Shown here: positions 29,118-37,601 of the stretch, in pieces | How positions within the stretch are numbered: position 1 is the first letter of the stretch | How the letters are laid out: every line of letters begins with the position of its first letter | Position numbers and translations under genes: made by a program | Notes under the pieces: model-generated | Databases searched by the model: none | Seen by the model: only the letters and a program-made list of their open reading frames with translations | What the model was told of the DNA's origin: nothing | From: Corallococcus sicarius | Lineage (GTDB): Bacteria > Myxococcota > Myxococcia > Myxococcales > Myxococcaceae | Assembly: GCF_003611735.1 (NCBI RefSeq) | Contig: NZ_RAWG01000032.1 | Coordinates: 1 to 50,733 of the forward strand | Reading direction: 5' to 3' | Length of the DNA stretch: 50,733 bases

Positions 29118-29996
29118 ATGTTCGCGGAAGCTGCTGCCCCTAACCTGAAGATTGTCCGACGCTCCAACACCGACGACGTCTTCGCGAAGCGTGGGCAGGA
29201 CTACACGCTCATGCAGGGCGACAGCCTGGAGCTGATGGCGAAGCTGCCGGAGCAGTCCTTCGACCTCATCTTCGCGGACCCGCCGTACTTCCTCTCCAAC
29301 GGCGGCACCACCTGCAAGAACGGCAAGCGCGTCTCCGTGGCCAAGGGCCAGTGGGACGTCTCCCGCGGGGTGGAGGAGGACCACGCCTTCACCACGAAGT
29401 GGCTCGCGGCCTGCCAGCGCCTGCTGCGCCCCTCCGGCACCCTGTGGGTGAGCGGCACCCAGCACGTCATCTTCAACGCCGGCTTCGCCATGCAGAAGCT
29501 GGGCTACAAGCTGCTCAACACCGTCACCTGGTACAAGCCCAACGCGAGCCCCAACCTGGCGTGCCGCTACTTCACGCACTCCACGGAGCTGCTCATCTGG
29601 GCCTCGCCGAAGACGGGCGGCAAGCTCCAGCACGTCTTCAACTACCAGCGCATGAAGGCGGAGAACGGCGGCAAGCAGATGCGCGACGTGTGGGCCCTGC
29701 CGCGCAACGGTGACGAGGAACTCACCGCCGACGGCGCCGGCCGCATGTGGACGCAGACGGCCCCGCGCGGCGAGGAGAAGGCCTTCGGCAGCCACCCGAC
29801 GCAGAAGCCGGTGGCCCTGCTGGAGCGCATCCTGGAGGCGAGCTGCCCGGAGAACTCGCTGGTGTTGGATCCGTTCAACGGCAGCGGCACCACGGGCGTG
29901 GCCGCCCTGAAGCACGGCCACCGCTACGTAGGCATCGACATGAACCCGGAGTACCTCGCCCTGTCCAAGAAGCGCCTGGACGCGGTGCTGAAGTAA
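29118..29996 (+). CDS. Beta-class DNA methyltransferase, DpnA/M.DpnIIB-like (orphan)
   Basis: A 292-residue amino-methyltransferase for N6-adenine or N4-cytosine. The catalytic motif DPPY (54-57) comes before the SAM-binding motif DPFNGSGTTG (from D251), the beta-class order. The stretch SVAKGQWD and the conserved HPTQKP before motif I resemble DpnA-type enzymes, which act on GATC. The reading frame stays open upstream, but ATG 29118 is chosen because GGAGG precedes it and the earlier codons look non-coding. No restriction endonuclease lies next to it, so it is probably an orphan methylase for regulation or mismatch marking. It is convergent with the next gene, with a single base between the stop codons. 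Confidence 0.85.
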   Translation: MFAEAAAPNLKIVRRSNTDDVFAKRGQDYTLMQGDSLELMAKLPEQSFDLIFADPPYFLSNGGTTCKNGKRVSVAKGQWDVSRGVEEDHAFTTKWLAACQRLLRPSGTLWVSGTQHVIFNAGFAMQKLGYKLLNTVTWYKPNASPNLACRYFTHSTELLIWASPKTGGKLQHVFNYQRMKAENGGKQMRDVWALPRNGDEELTADGAGRMWTQTAPRGEEKAFGSHPTQKPVALLERILEASCPENSLVLDPFNGSGTTGVAALKHGHRYVGIDMNPEYLALSKKRLDAVLK

Positions 29997-29997
29997 C

Positions 29998-31752
29998 TCA
30001 CGCTCGGGCGAGGATGAGCTCCACGCCCTGACGGGCGATGGGGTGGTAGCGCGCCCCGTTCTTCTCGAACGCGGCGCGGGCCGTCTTGCGGTACTCGCGC
30101 GACGAGGCGAGCACGCTGTAGAGCGGCTTCAGGTACTTCATGCGGCCCACCTCGCCGAGGAACGCCTCGGCCCGGGCCAGCGCCGGCTCCCAGCCCGCCC
30201 GCAGCGCCGCCACCAGCCACGCCACCAGCACCTCCGAGTTGCGGCTCTTCGTGAGCGCGTACTTCGCGTCGAGCAGGCGGAAGACGTCCTTCGACGTGTC
30301 CGGCGGCATCGACTCCAGGTAGAGCTGCCACTCGGTGGGCGTCCAGTCCCGCACCTGCTCCTCCGACGGCACCAGCCCGCGCAGCCTGTCCAGCGCCTCC
30401 AGCCGCGCGGAGCGGGGACGGGGGGCGCTTGGAGGCACGCCGGGCCGGTGCAGGTACGCGTCCGCGTCCACCTTCGCCAGCGCCCCCGGCAGCTCCTTCT
30501 CCGTGAAGAGGACGAACTCCTCCGTGGTGAGCGCCTGGAAGCGGTACGTCGCCAGGTAGCGGCGCAGGAAGCCGTCGAAGGTCGGCCGGCCCACCGCGTC
30601 CTCCAGCGCGCGCAACAGCAGGTAGCCCTTCTCGTAGGGAATCTGGGAGAAGGCCTCGTCCGGGTCCACGCCCGACAGGTGCGTGCGCAGCGCCGTGAGC
30701 TGCGGGTGCGCGCGGAAGTGGTGCAGCGCCTCGTCCAGCGCCCTGCGTCCCAGGGCCGCGTGCAGCGCCGCGACCTCCGGCCCCGCCAGCGCCTCCAGGA
30801 TGCGGCGCTCGGCGAAGACGGTGAAGCCCTCGTTGAGCCAGAAGTGCTCCGCGGACGCGTTCGTCACCAGGTTGCCCGTCCACGAGTGCGCAAGCTCGTG
30901 CGCCACCACGTTCACCAGGCTCTTGTCGCCCGCGATGAGCGTGGGCGTGAGGAACGTCAGGCGCGGGTTCTCCATGCCGCCGTACGGGAACGAGGGCGGC
31001 ATCAGCAGCAGGTCGAAGCGCTCCCAGTCATACGGCCCGAAGAGGGACTCCGCGGCCTTGAGCATGTCGTCCACGCCCGCGAACTCGTCCGCCGCCTCCT
31101 CCAGCGCCTCCGGCTCCGCCCACACCCGCGAGCGCGGCCCCAATTCCTTCGGCGCGAGGCTGCCCACCGCGAAGGCCAGCAGGTACGGGGGCACCGACTG
31201 CGGCATCTCGAAGTGCTCCTCCGCCTCCACGCCGTGCTCCTCGCGGCCCACGAAGCTCGCCGCCATCACCGCCTTGAGCCCCTTGGGGATGCGCAGGGAC
31301 GCGCGGTAGCGGATGCGCAGCCGGGGCGTGTCCTGCAGCGGCACCACGCTGCGCGCGTGGATGGCCTGGCACTGGCTGAACAGGAACGGTTGCTGTCCGC
31401 CCGCCGTCTGCGAGGGCAGCAGCCACTGCAGCGCGCTCGCCTCCGGGGACGTGCGGTAGCGCACCGTCAGCTGCTTGAGCCCGGCCGGCAGCTCGATGCG
31501 CAGCCGACTCCCCAGGATGGGCTCGGGAGGGGAGAGGATGTAGGGCAAGGGGCGACCCTGCGCATCCACCACCGAGCGGATGTCCAGGTCGCGGGTGTCC
31601 AGGTCGAGGGGGCCCGCTGACGCCTCCTTGAGGGTCAGCGTGGCCTCCGCGTGCAGGCGGCGCGTCCGGAAATCGACGCGGGCCTTCCAGTCCAGCGTTT
31701 CTGTCTCCGGCTGCGTGCTGTCGTTGTACGAGTGCGGGTCGAGGCGGGCCAT
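29998..31752 (-). CDS. M1-family (leukotriene-A4-hydrolase-like) aminopeptidase
   Basis: A 584-residue zinc metallopeptidase that removes N-terminal residues from peptides. The N-terminal beta-sandwich (about 1-190) precedes the catalytic domain, which has the substrate-binding GGMEN motif. The zinc site HELAH is at H285, E286 and H289, and the third ligand E308 falls at the canonical distance (NEGFTVFAERR). A C-terminal helical region follows, shorter than in four-domain aminopeptidase N and close to the leukotriene A4 hydrolase/cold-active peptidase layout. No signal peptide is seen, so it is probably cytoplasmic. It is divergent from the fad operon and convergent with the methyltransferase gene. 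Confidence 0.9.
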   Translation of the reverse strand: MARLDPHSYNDSTQPETETLDWKARVDFRTRRLHAEATLTLKEASAGPLDLDTRDLDIRSVVDAQGRPLPYILSPPEPILGSRLRIELPAGLKQLTVRYRTSPEASALQWLLPSQTAGGQQPFLFSQCQAIHARSVVPLQDTPRLRIRYRASLRIPKGLKAVMAASFVGREEHGVEAEEHFEMPQSVPPYLLAFAVGSLAPKELGPRSRVWAEPEALEEAADEFAGVDDMLKAAESLFGPYDWERFDLLLMPPSFPYGGMENPRLTFLTPTLIAGDKSLVNVVAHELAHSWTGNLVTNASAEHFWLNEGFTVFAERRILEALAGPEVAALHAALGRRALDEALHHFRAHPQLTALRTHLSGVDPDEAFSQIPYEKGYLLLRALEDAVGRPTFDGFLRRYLATYRFQALTTEEFVLFTEKELPGALAKVDADAYLHRPGVPPSAPRPRSARLEALDRLRGLVPSEEQVRDWTPTEWQLYLESMPPDTSKDVFRLLDAKYALTKSRNSEVLVAWLVAALRAGWEPALARAEAFLGEVGRMKYLKPLYSVLASSREYRKTARAAFEKNGARYHPIARQGVELILARA

Positions 31753-31813
31753 TGCCTCCGACTTGTAGTCGGGGACCCGACCTCATGGCGAGCACACCCG
31801 GAGGTGTTGTCGG

Positions 31814-31829
31814 TTGACTTCCGGGTCAA
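31814..31829. promoter_or_regulatory. Palindrome in the fad operon promoter region
   Basis: TTGAC-TTCCGG-GTCAA is a 5-bp dyad with a 6-bp spacer. TTGACT (31814-31819) could serve as a -35 with TACATT (31835-31840) as -10, although the 15-base spacing is short. A fatty-acid-responsive repressor site is a plausible guess. Confidence 0.35.
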
Positions 31830-31880
31830 TCGCCTACATTTGTGCAGTCCCCTACTTCCTTTCAAGGGAGCCAATTTCCG

Positions 31881-34271
31881 ATGACGACCCGGATCCGAAA
31901 AGTGGCGGTGCTTGGCGCTGGCGTGATGGGCAGCGGCATCGCCGCGCATCTGGCCAACTCCGGCGTTCGCGCCCTGTTGCTGGACATCGTTCCCCCCAAG
32001 GCCGCACCGGGGGAGGACACCGCCTCCAAGGCGTTCCGCAACAAGTTCGCGCAAGGGGCCCTGGCCAACCTGCGCAAGCAGAAGCCCAGCCCCATCGTGT
32101 CCGAGCAGGTGTTCACCTCCATCGAGGTGGGCAACCTGGAGGACGACCTCGCCCGGCTCGCCGAGTGCGACTGGATCATCGAGGTGGTGAAGGAGGACCT
32201 GGCCGTCAAGCAGGCCCTGTTCGCCAAGGTGGAGAAGCACGCGCGCAAGGACGCCATCATCAGCTCCAACACGTCCGGCCTCTCCATCGTGGGCATGACG
32301 GAGGGCCGCGGCGCGGACTTCAAGAAGAACTTCCTCGTCACGCACTTCTTCAACCCCGTGCGCTACATGAAGCTCCTGGAGCTCGTGTCGGGCCAGCACA
32401 CCGACCCGGAGGTGGTGAAGACCATCCACCGCTTCGGTGAAGAGGTGCTCGGCAAGGGCATCGTCTACGGCAAGGACACCACCAACTTCATCGCGAACCG
32501 CATCGGCGTGTACGGGATGATGCGGACCATCTCCGAGATGACCAAGACGGAGATGACCATCGAAGAGGTGGACAAGATCTTTGGTCCGGCGATGGGCCGT
32601 CCCAAGTCCGCCGTGTTCCGCACCGCGGACATCGTGGGCCTGGACACGTTCACCCACGTGGCGAAGAACTGTTACGACACGCTGACCCACGACGAAGAGC
32701 GCAACGTCTTCGCGATTCCCGACTTCCTCCAGAAGATGGTGGAGAAGGGGATGCTGGGCGACAAGAGCGGCGGCGGCTTCTACAAGAAGGACAAGTCCGC
32801 GGGCGGCAAGGACATCCTCGCCCTGGACCTGAAGTCACTGGAGTACCGGCCGCAGACGAAGGTGCGCTTCGACTCGCTGGGCGCCGCGAAGGACATCGAG
32901 AACGTCCGTGAGCGCGTCGCGTCCGTGATGAACGCGAAGGACAAGGCGGGCACGTTCGCCGAGCGCGTGACGCTGGACGTGCTGGCCTACTCCAGCCGCC
33001 GCATCCCGGAGATCGCGGACGACGTGGTCAACGTGGACCGTGGCGTGCGCTGGGGCTTCGGCTGGGACCTGGGGCCCTTCGAGGTGTGGGACGCGTACGG
33101 CGTGCAGAAGGGCGTGGAGCGCATGAAGGCGCTCGGCCTGAAGCCCGCTGCCTGGGTGGAGGAGATGCTGGCCAAGGGCCGCACGTCCTTCTACGGCGTG
33201 CAGGATGGCCGCGACACCTACTGGGACATCCCCACGAAGTCGGTGAAGACCGTCGTTGAGAACGCGCGCACCTTCCGCGTGGAGTACCTCAAGCGCGGCA
33301 ACAAGAAGATCACCGGCAACGACAGCGCCACGCTGTGGGACACGGGCGACGGCGTCACGCTGCTGGAGTTCCACTCCAAGATGAACTCCATCGACGATGA
33401 CATCATCGCGATGATGAACACCGCGCTCGACGAGACGGAGAAGAACTTCAAGGGCCTGGTGATTGGCAACGACGGCTCCAACTTCTCCGCCGGCGCGAAC
33501 ATCATGGCCATGCTGATGGCGGCCAAGAGCGAGGACTTCGACTCCATCCGCAAGATGGCGTCCGCGTTCCAGCAGGCCAACCAGCGCATGCGCTACAGCC
33601 CCGTGCCCGTCGTGACGGCGCCCTTCAACCTCACGCTGGGCGGCGGCGCGGAGGTCACCATGGGTGGCAACGCGGTGCAGGCGAGCGCGGAGCTGTACAT
33701 GGGCCTCGTGGAAGTGGGCGTGGGCCTCATCCCCGGCGGCGGCGGCACGATGATGCTGCTGCGCAACGTGTTCGGCGCGTACGCGGCGGACAAGGACTTC
33801 GACGCGCTGCCCTTCCTCAAGAAGGTGTTCCTCGCCATCGGCACCGCGAAGGTGGCGACGAGCGCGGAAGAGGCGCGCGAGTTCGGCTTCCTGTCGGCTC
33901 AGGACGGCATCACGGGCAACCGCGACTTCCTGCTGTCGGACGCGAAGTCGCGCGTGCTGGGCCTGGCCAATGGCGGCTTCCGCCCGCCGCGTCCCACGCG
34001 CTTCCGGCTGCCGGGCCCCAGCGGCGCGGCCACCATCGACATGATGTTGTACGACATGCAGCTCAACAACCAGATCAGCGCCCACGACCGGAAGATCGCC
34101 CAGAAGCTGGCGCGCGTGCTGTCCGGCGGCGACACCAGCGCGACCGCGCTCGTGAGCGAGGAGAAGCTGCTGGAGCTGGAGATGGAAGCGTTCCTGAGCC
34201 TCATTGGCGAGGAGAAGACCCAGGACCGCATGATGTTCATGCTCGAGAAGGGCAAGCCGCTGCGCAACTAG
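31881..34271 (+). CDS. FadN-type 3-hydroxyacyl-CoA dehydrogenase / enoyl-CoA hydratase
   Basis: A 796-residue bifunctional beta-oxidation enzyme that hydrates 2-enoyl-CoA and oxidises the 3-hydroxyacyl-CoA with NAD. The dehydrogenase half is N-terminal, with Rossmann motif GAGVMG (12-17) and the NTSGLSI and HFFNPV segments. The crotonase half is C-terminal (about 490-700), with oxyanion residues in NFSAGANI and the paired catalytic glutamates E591 and E611, 20 residues apart. This order is the reverse of E. coli FadB and matches Bacillus FadN. ATG 31881 is preferred over an in-frame GTG at 31842 because AAGGGAG (31864-31870) lies 10 bases upstream. It forms an operon with the thiolase gene. 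Confidence 0.93.
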   Translation: MTTRIRKVAVLGAGVMGSGIAAHLANSGVRALLLDIVPPKAAPGEDTASKAFRNKFAQGALANLRKQKPSPIVSEQVFTSIEVGNLEDDLARLAECDWIIEVVKEDLAVKQALFAKVEKHARKDAIISSNTSGLSIVGMTEGRGADFKKNFLVTHFFNPVRYMKLLELVSGQHTDPEVVKTIHRFGEEVLGKGIVYGKDTTNFIANRIGVYGMMRTISEMTKTEMTIEEVDKIFGPAMGRPKSAVFRTADIVGLDTFTHVAKNCYDTLTHDEERNVFAIPDFLQKMVEKGMLGDKSGGGFYKKDKSAGGKDILALDLKSLEYRPQTKVRFDSLGAAKDIENVRERVASVMNAKDKAGTFAERVTLDVLAYSSRRIPEIADDVVNVDRGVRWGFGWDLGPFEVWDAYGVQKGVERMKALGLKPAAWVEEMLAKGRTSFYGVQDGRDTYWDIPTKSVKTVVENARTFRVEYLKRGNKKITGNDSATLWDTGDGVTLLEFHSKMNSIDDDIIAMMNTALDETEKNFKGLVIGNDGSNFSAGANIMAMLMAAKSEDFDSIRKMASAFQQANQRMRYSPVPVVTAPFNLTLGGGAEVTMGGNAVQASAELYMGLVEVGVGLIPGGGGTMMLLRNVFGAYAADKDFDALPFLKKVFLAIGTAKVATSAEEAREFGFLSAQDGITGNRDFLLSDAKSRVLGLANGGFRPPRPTRFRLPGPSGAATIDMMLYDMQLNNQISAHDRKIAQKLARVLSGGDTSATALVSEEKLLELEMEAFLSLIGEEKTQDRMMFMLEKGKPLRN

Positions 34272-34318
34272 CGCGAGGCGTTTACCCAATGGGTTGCCAG
34301 ATTCGAAATCCGATGCAC

Positions 34319-34337
34319 GCCCGGACGCTGTCCGGGC
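34319..34337 (+). promoter_or_regulatory. Intercistronic hairpin before the thiolase gene
   Basis: GCCCGGAC (34319-34326) and GTCCGGGC (34330-34337) form an 8-bp stem with a 3-base loop, immediately before the thiolase ribosome-binding site (AGGGAG, 34338-34343). It could stabilise the mRNA segment or adjust the ratio of the two enzymes. There is no T-tract. Confidence 0.45.
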
Positions 34338-34352
34338 AGGGAGACACCTGAC

Positions 34353-35525
34353 ATGTCCGGTCGAGTCGTGATTGCCAGCGCGGTGCGCACCCCCTTCACC
34401 CGCGCGCACAAGGGAGAGTTCAAGGACACGCGGCCGGATACGCTCGCGGCCCTTGCCATCAAGGAGGCCATGGCCCAGGTCCCCGGCTTGAAGCCGGCGG
34501 ACGTGGAGGACGTCATCATGGGCTGTGCGATGCCGGAGGCGGAGCAGGGCATGAACGTCGCCCGCAACGCCAGCCTGCTCGCCGGCCTGCCGGACACCGT
34601 TCCGGGCATGACCATCAACCGCTTCTGTTCCTCGGGCGTGCAGTCCATGGCCCAGGCGGCGCAGGGCATCAAGTCCGGGATGATGCAGGTGGCCATCGCC
34701 GGTGGCACCGAGTCCATGACCATGGTGCCCATGGGCGGCAACAAGGTCTCCGCCAACCCGGAGATCATGGAGAAGCTGCCGGAGGTCTACACCTCCATGG
34801 GCGCCACGGCGGAGAACATCGCGTCCCGCTACAACGTCACGCGCGAGGACTCGGACAAGTTCGCCGCGGAGAGCCAGCGCCGTGCGGCCACCGCGCGGGA
34901 GCAGGGCAAGCTCAAGGATGAGATCTTCCCCGTCACCACGACGATGTACGACGAGGACGGCGTCCCGAAGCAGGTGACCGTGTCCGTGGACACCATCATG
35001 CGTCCGGAGACGACGGTGGAGGGCCTCGCGAAGCTGCGTCCGGCCTTCAACGCCAAGGGCGTGGTGACGGCCGGCAACGCGTCGCCGCTCACCGACGGCG
35101 CGGCCGCCGCGGTCATCATGAGCGAGGAGAAGGCGAAGGAGCTCAACGTCAAGGCGCTGGGCTACTTCGTGGACTACGTGGTCGCCGGCGTGCCGCCGGA
35201 GATCATGGGCGTGGGTCCCGTCCCCGCCATCCGCAAGCTGCTGGAGCGCAACAAGCTGAAGGTCGAAGACATCAGCGTCTTCGAACTCAACGAGGCCTTC
35301 GCGGCGCAGGCGCTGCACTGCATCCGTGAGCTGGGCATCCCGCTGGACAAGGTGAACCCGAACGGCGGCGCCATCGCCCTGGGCCACCCGCTGGGCGTGT
35401 CCGGCGCGCGCATGGTGGCCACCATCTTGCGCGAGCTGAAGCGCCGCGATGGCCGCTACGGCGTCGTCAGCATGTGCATCGGCGGCGGCATGGGCGCCGC
35501 GGCGCTCGTGGAGCTGGCGAAGTAA
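34353..35525 (+). CDS. fadA: Acetyl-CoA C-acyltransferase (3-ketoacyl-CoA thiolase)
   Basis: A 390-residue thiolase that cleaves 3-ketoacyl-CoA with CoA in the last step of beta-oxidation. All three catalytic residues are visible: nucleophile C92 (NRFCSSG), H345 (ALGHPLG) and C375 (CIGGGMG). It follows the FadN-type gene by 81 bases on the same strand and has a good AGGGAG ribosome-binding site. The fadN-fadA order supports a degradative thiolase rather than a biosynthetic acetoacetyl-CoA thiolase, although substrate length cannot be read from sequence. Confidence 0.93.
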   Translation: MSGRVVIASAVRTPFTRAHKGEFKDTRPDTLAALAIKEAMAQVPGLKPADVEDVIMGCAMPEAEQGMNVARNASLLAGLPDTVPGMTINRFCSSGVQSMAQAAQGIKSGMMQVAIAGGTESMTMVPMGGNKVSANPEIMEKLPEVYTSMGATAENIASRYNVTREDSDKFAAESQRRAATAREQGKLKDEIFPVTTTMYDEDGVPKQVTVSVDTIMRPETTVEGLAKLRPAFNAKGVVTAGNASPLTDGAAAAVIMSEEKAKELNVKALGYFVDYVVAGVPPEIMGVGPVPAIRKLLERNKLKVEDISVFELNEAFAAQALHCIRELGIPLDKVNPNGGAIALGHPLGVSGARMVATILRELKRRDGRYGVVSMCIGGGMGAAALVELAK

Positions 35526-35538
35526 TCCGCTTCCACTT

Positions 35539-35569
35539 CGCGCCCCTTGGGTTCAACCCGAGGGGCGCG
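35539..35569. terminator. Bidirectional hairpin terminator between convergent genes
   Basis: A near-perfect 14-bp stem: CGCGCCCCT (35539-35547) with AGGGGCGCG (35561-35569), one T-G wobble, and GGGT with ACCC around a 3-base loop. It sits between the thiolase stop and the stop of the MutS-like gene. No T-tract is seen on either strand. Confidence 0.7.
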
Positions 35570-35578
35570 GGGTGGCTG

Positions 35579-37417
35579 TCAGGAGGCCGGGGCGTCCGGG
35601 TCGTGCACCGGGACGCCCGCCAGGCGCAGCACCCGCAGCGCGTTGGTGGTGTCCACCACCCCCTGCCGCAGCCGGTAGTCGAACACCATCTTCCCGTCCT
35701 CCAGGTGGTCGCGGAAGTGCACGTTCACCACGTGCGAATCCTTCTCGTCCGCCAGCACCGCCAGGGACAAATCATGCGTCGTCACCGCGCCACACGCGCC
35801 GGAGGCGAGCAGCAGCCGCAGCACCTCGCGCGAAGCAATCTGGCGCTCGCGGGTGTTGGTGCCCAGCAGGATCTCATCCAGCAGGAAGAGGACCTGACCG
35901 TGCGCGGCCTGCGCCGCGTCCAGCACCATCTTCAGCCGCTGCACCTCCGCGTAGAAGTACGACACGCCGCGCTCCAGCGAGTCCTTCACGCGCATGCTGG
36001 TGAGCACCTGCAGCGGTGACAGGCGCAACGTGGCCGCGCACACCGGCGCGCCCGCCAGTGCCAGCACCACGTTGGCGCCCAGCGCGCGCATCAGCGTCGT
36101 CTTGCCGCTCATGTTGGAGCCGGTGATGAGCAGCGCGTGACGGGCGCCGGGCAGCGACACGTCGTTCGCCACCGGCGCGTCCAGCAGCGGGTGCCCCAGC
36201 GCGGTGGCCTCCACGCGCGGGCCCTGGGACTCCAGCTGCGGCCACGTGAAGGCGGGCCGGTCATGCGCCAGCCCGCCAATGCAGCAGAGGGCCTCCAATT
36301 CCGACAGGCCCTCGAACCACTGGCGTACCTGCTTCCCGTGCGCGGCCCTCCAGCCCTCCAGCGCGAAGAGGGCGTGGATGTCCCAGAGCGTGAGCCAGTG
36401 CACCAGCGCGTGGAACTGGTGCCGCTTGAACTCGATGAGCGAGTACAGCCGGCTGAAGCGGCGGAAGAGGTGCGACACCGGGGCGCCCTGGCCCGGCTGG
36501 AGCCCGGACTGGAGCTGCTTCAAGCGCGGGTGCTCGAAGGACTGCTTCTCCACGCGCTCGAAGAGGGCCGCGTAGCGCACGAAGCCGCGCTCGCCCTGTT
36601 CCACGGCCTCGTCCATCCGCTTGAGCGTGGGGCGCGTGGCCACCGCGACGCCCAGCTGCGCGAGCAATCCCAGCCACACGAGGCTGTCTGGAATCACCCC
36701 CACGGTGCCCAGGATGAACAGGGTGAGCGTCACCAGAGGCAGCACCACCGCCAGCGGGCGCGACCAGCGGATGGCGTCCAGGGACGGGCCGGCCTCCGCC
36801 CACTGGATGAAGAGGGAAGGGTCCGCCTTCTCCTTCGCCACCACGCGGGCGTCCACGCAGAGCTCCTGGCGGAAGTCCACGCGCGGGGCCAGCTCCCGGG
36901 CCGCTCCCTGCCGGGTCACCACCGTGTCCGCGTCGGCCGGCGCGGACAGCCACGCCGCCAGCCGCTCCTCGCCCGCGCGGGTCGCCGTCTCGTTGATGAG
37001 CTGGAAGAGGCTGCCCTGGCCAAAGACATCCAGGTCCGTGGCGTAGAGGTGGTTGGGGGACAGGAACCGCTCCCCGGTGTCCGTGAAGGCGTGCCAGCCG
37101 CCCTCCAGCCGCGCCAGGCCCCGCTCGTTGAGGAGCACGAAGTGCCGCGCCCGCTGCTCCTTGAGGAACACCTGGTGGTGCAGCACCGCCAGGAGCCCGT
37201 AGACGGCGAGCGCGCCCGCCGCCGCCCACCACCACGGCTTCGGCAGCCGGCCCAGCAGCGTGAACAGCGCGATCCCCGCGGCGGCCACGAAGGCCACGGT
37301 GCGCAGGTTGGCGTACCTCGCGCTGATGCGATCCAACACCGTCAGCTCCGCCTGGGCGGCGGCGCGACGGTCGGTGTACGTGCGGTGGGGACTCGGGGAC
37401 TCAGTAGGGGCGGGCAC
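35579..37417 (-). CDS. Membrane-anchored MutS-like ATPase
   Basis: About 612 residues from a GTG at 37417; the frame is open to a second GTG at 37501, and neither has a clear ribosome-binding site. The N-terminal part has two hydrophobic pairs (about 35-85 and 225-270) predicted to span the membrane, unlike classical MutS. A MutS-type lever/core region follows, then the ATPase domain: Walker A GSNMSGKTT (K439), Walker B LFLLDE (D514, E515), the LGTNTRERQ segment and an ATTHD-like TTHDLSLA switch. The mismatch-reading N-terminal domain of MutS is absent. It belongs to the membrane-bound MutS-related group of unknown role, so mismatch repair should not be assumed. Confidence 0.8.
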   Translation of the reverse strand: MPAPTESPSPHRTYTDRRAAAQAELTVLDRISARYANLRTVAFVAAAGIALFTLLGRLPKPWWWAAAGALAVYGLLAVLHHQVFLKEQRARHFVLLNERGLARLEGGWHAFTDTGERFLSPNHLYATDLDVFGQGSLFQLINETATRAGEERLAAWLSAPADADTVVTRQGAARELAPRVDFRQELCVDARVVAKEKADPSLFIQWAEAGPSLDAIRWSRPLAVVLPLVTLTLFILGTVGVIPDSLVWLGLLAQLGVAVATRPTLKRMDEAVEQGERGFVRYAALFERVEKQSFEHPRLKQLQSGLQPGQGAPVSHLFRRFSRLYSLIEFKRHQFHALVHWLTLWDIHALFALEGWRAAHGKQVRQWFEGLSELEALCCIGGLAHDRPAFTWPQLESQGPRVEATALGHPLLDAPVANDVSLPGARHALLITGSNMSGKTTLMRALGANVVLALAGAPVCAATLRLSPLQVLTSMRVKDSLERGVSYFYAEVQRLKMVLDAAQAAHGQVLFLLDEILLGTNTRERQIASREVLRLLLASGACGAVTTHDLSLAVLADEKDSHVVNVHFRDHLEDGKMVFDYRLRQGVVDTTNALRVLRLAGVPVHDPDAPAS

Positions 37418-37601
37418 GATGGCCGCGCATGCTGAGCGGCCCCCCGTCCGAGGGCAAGCGCGCCAAGCGCCGGCGCCTCCTGAATCCTCACGGCGGCTCA
37501 CCTGGCGGGCCCCGTGAATTGACTTTCCGTGCTCCCCCGGGATTTGAATGCCCGCGTGAGGGGCGACCGGCCGGGCCGCCCGTCACGGACAGGGTCACCC
37601 C

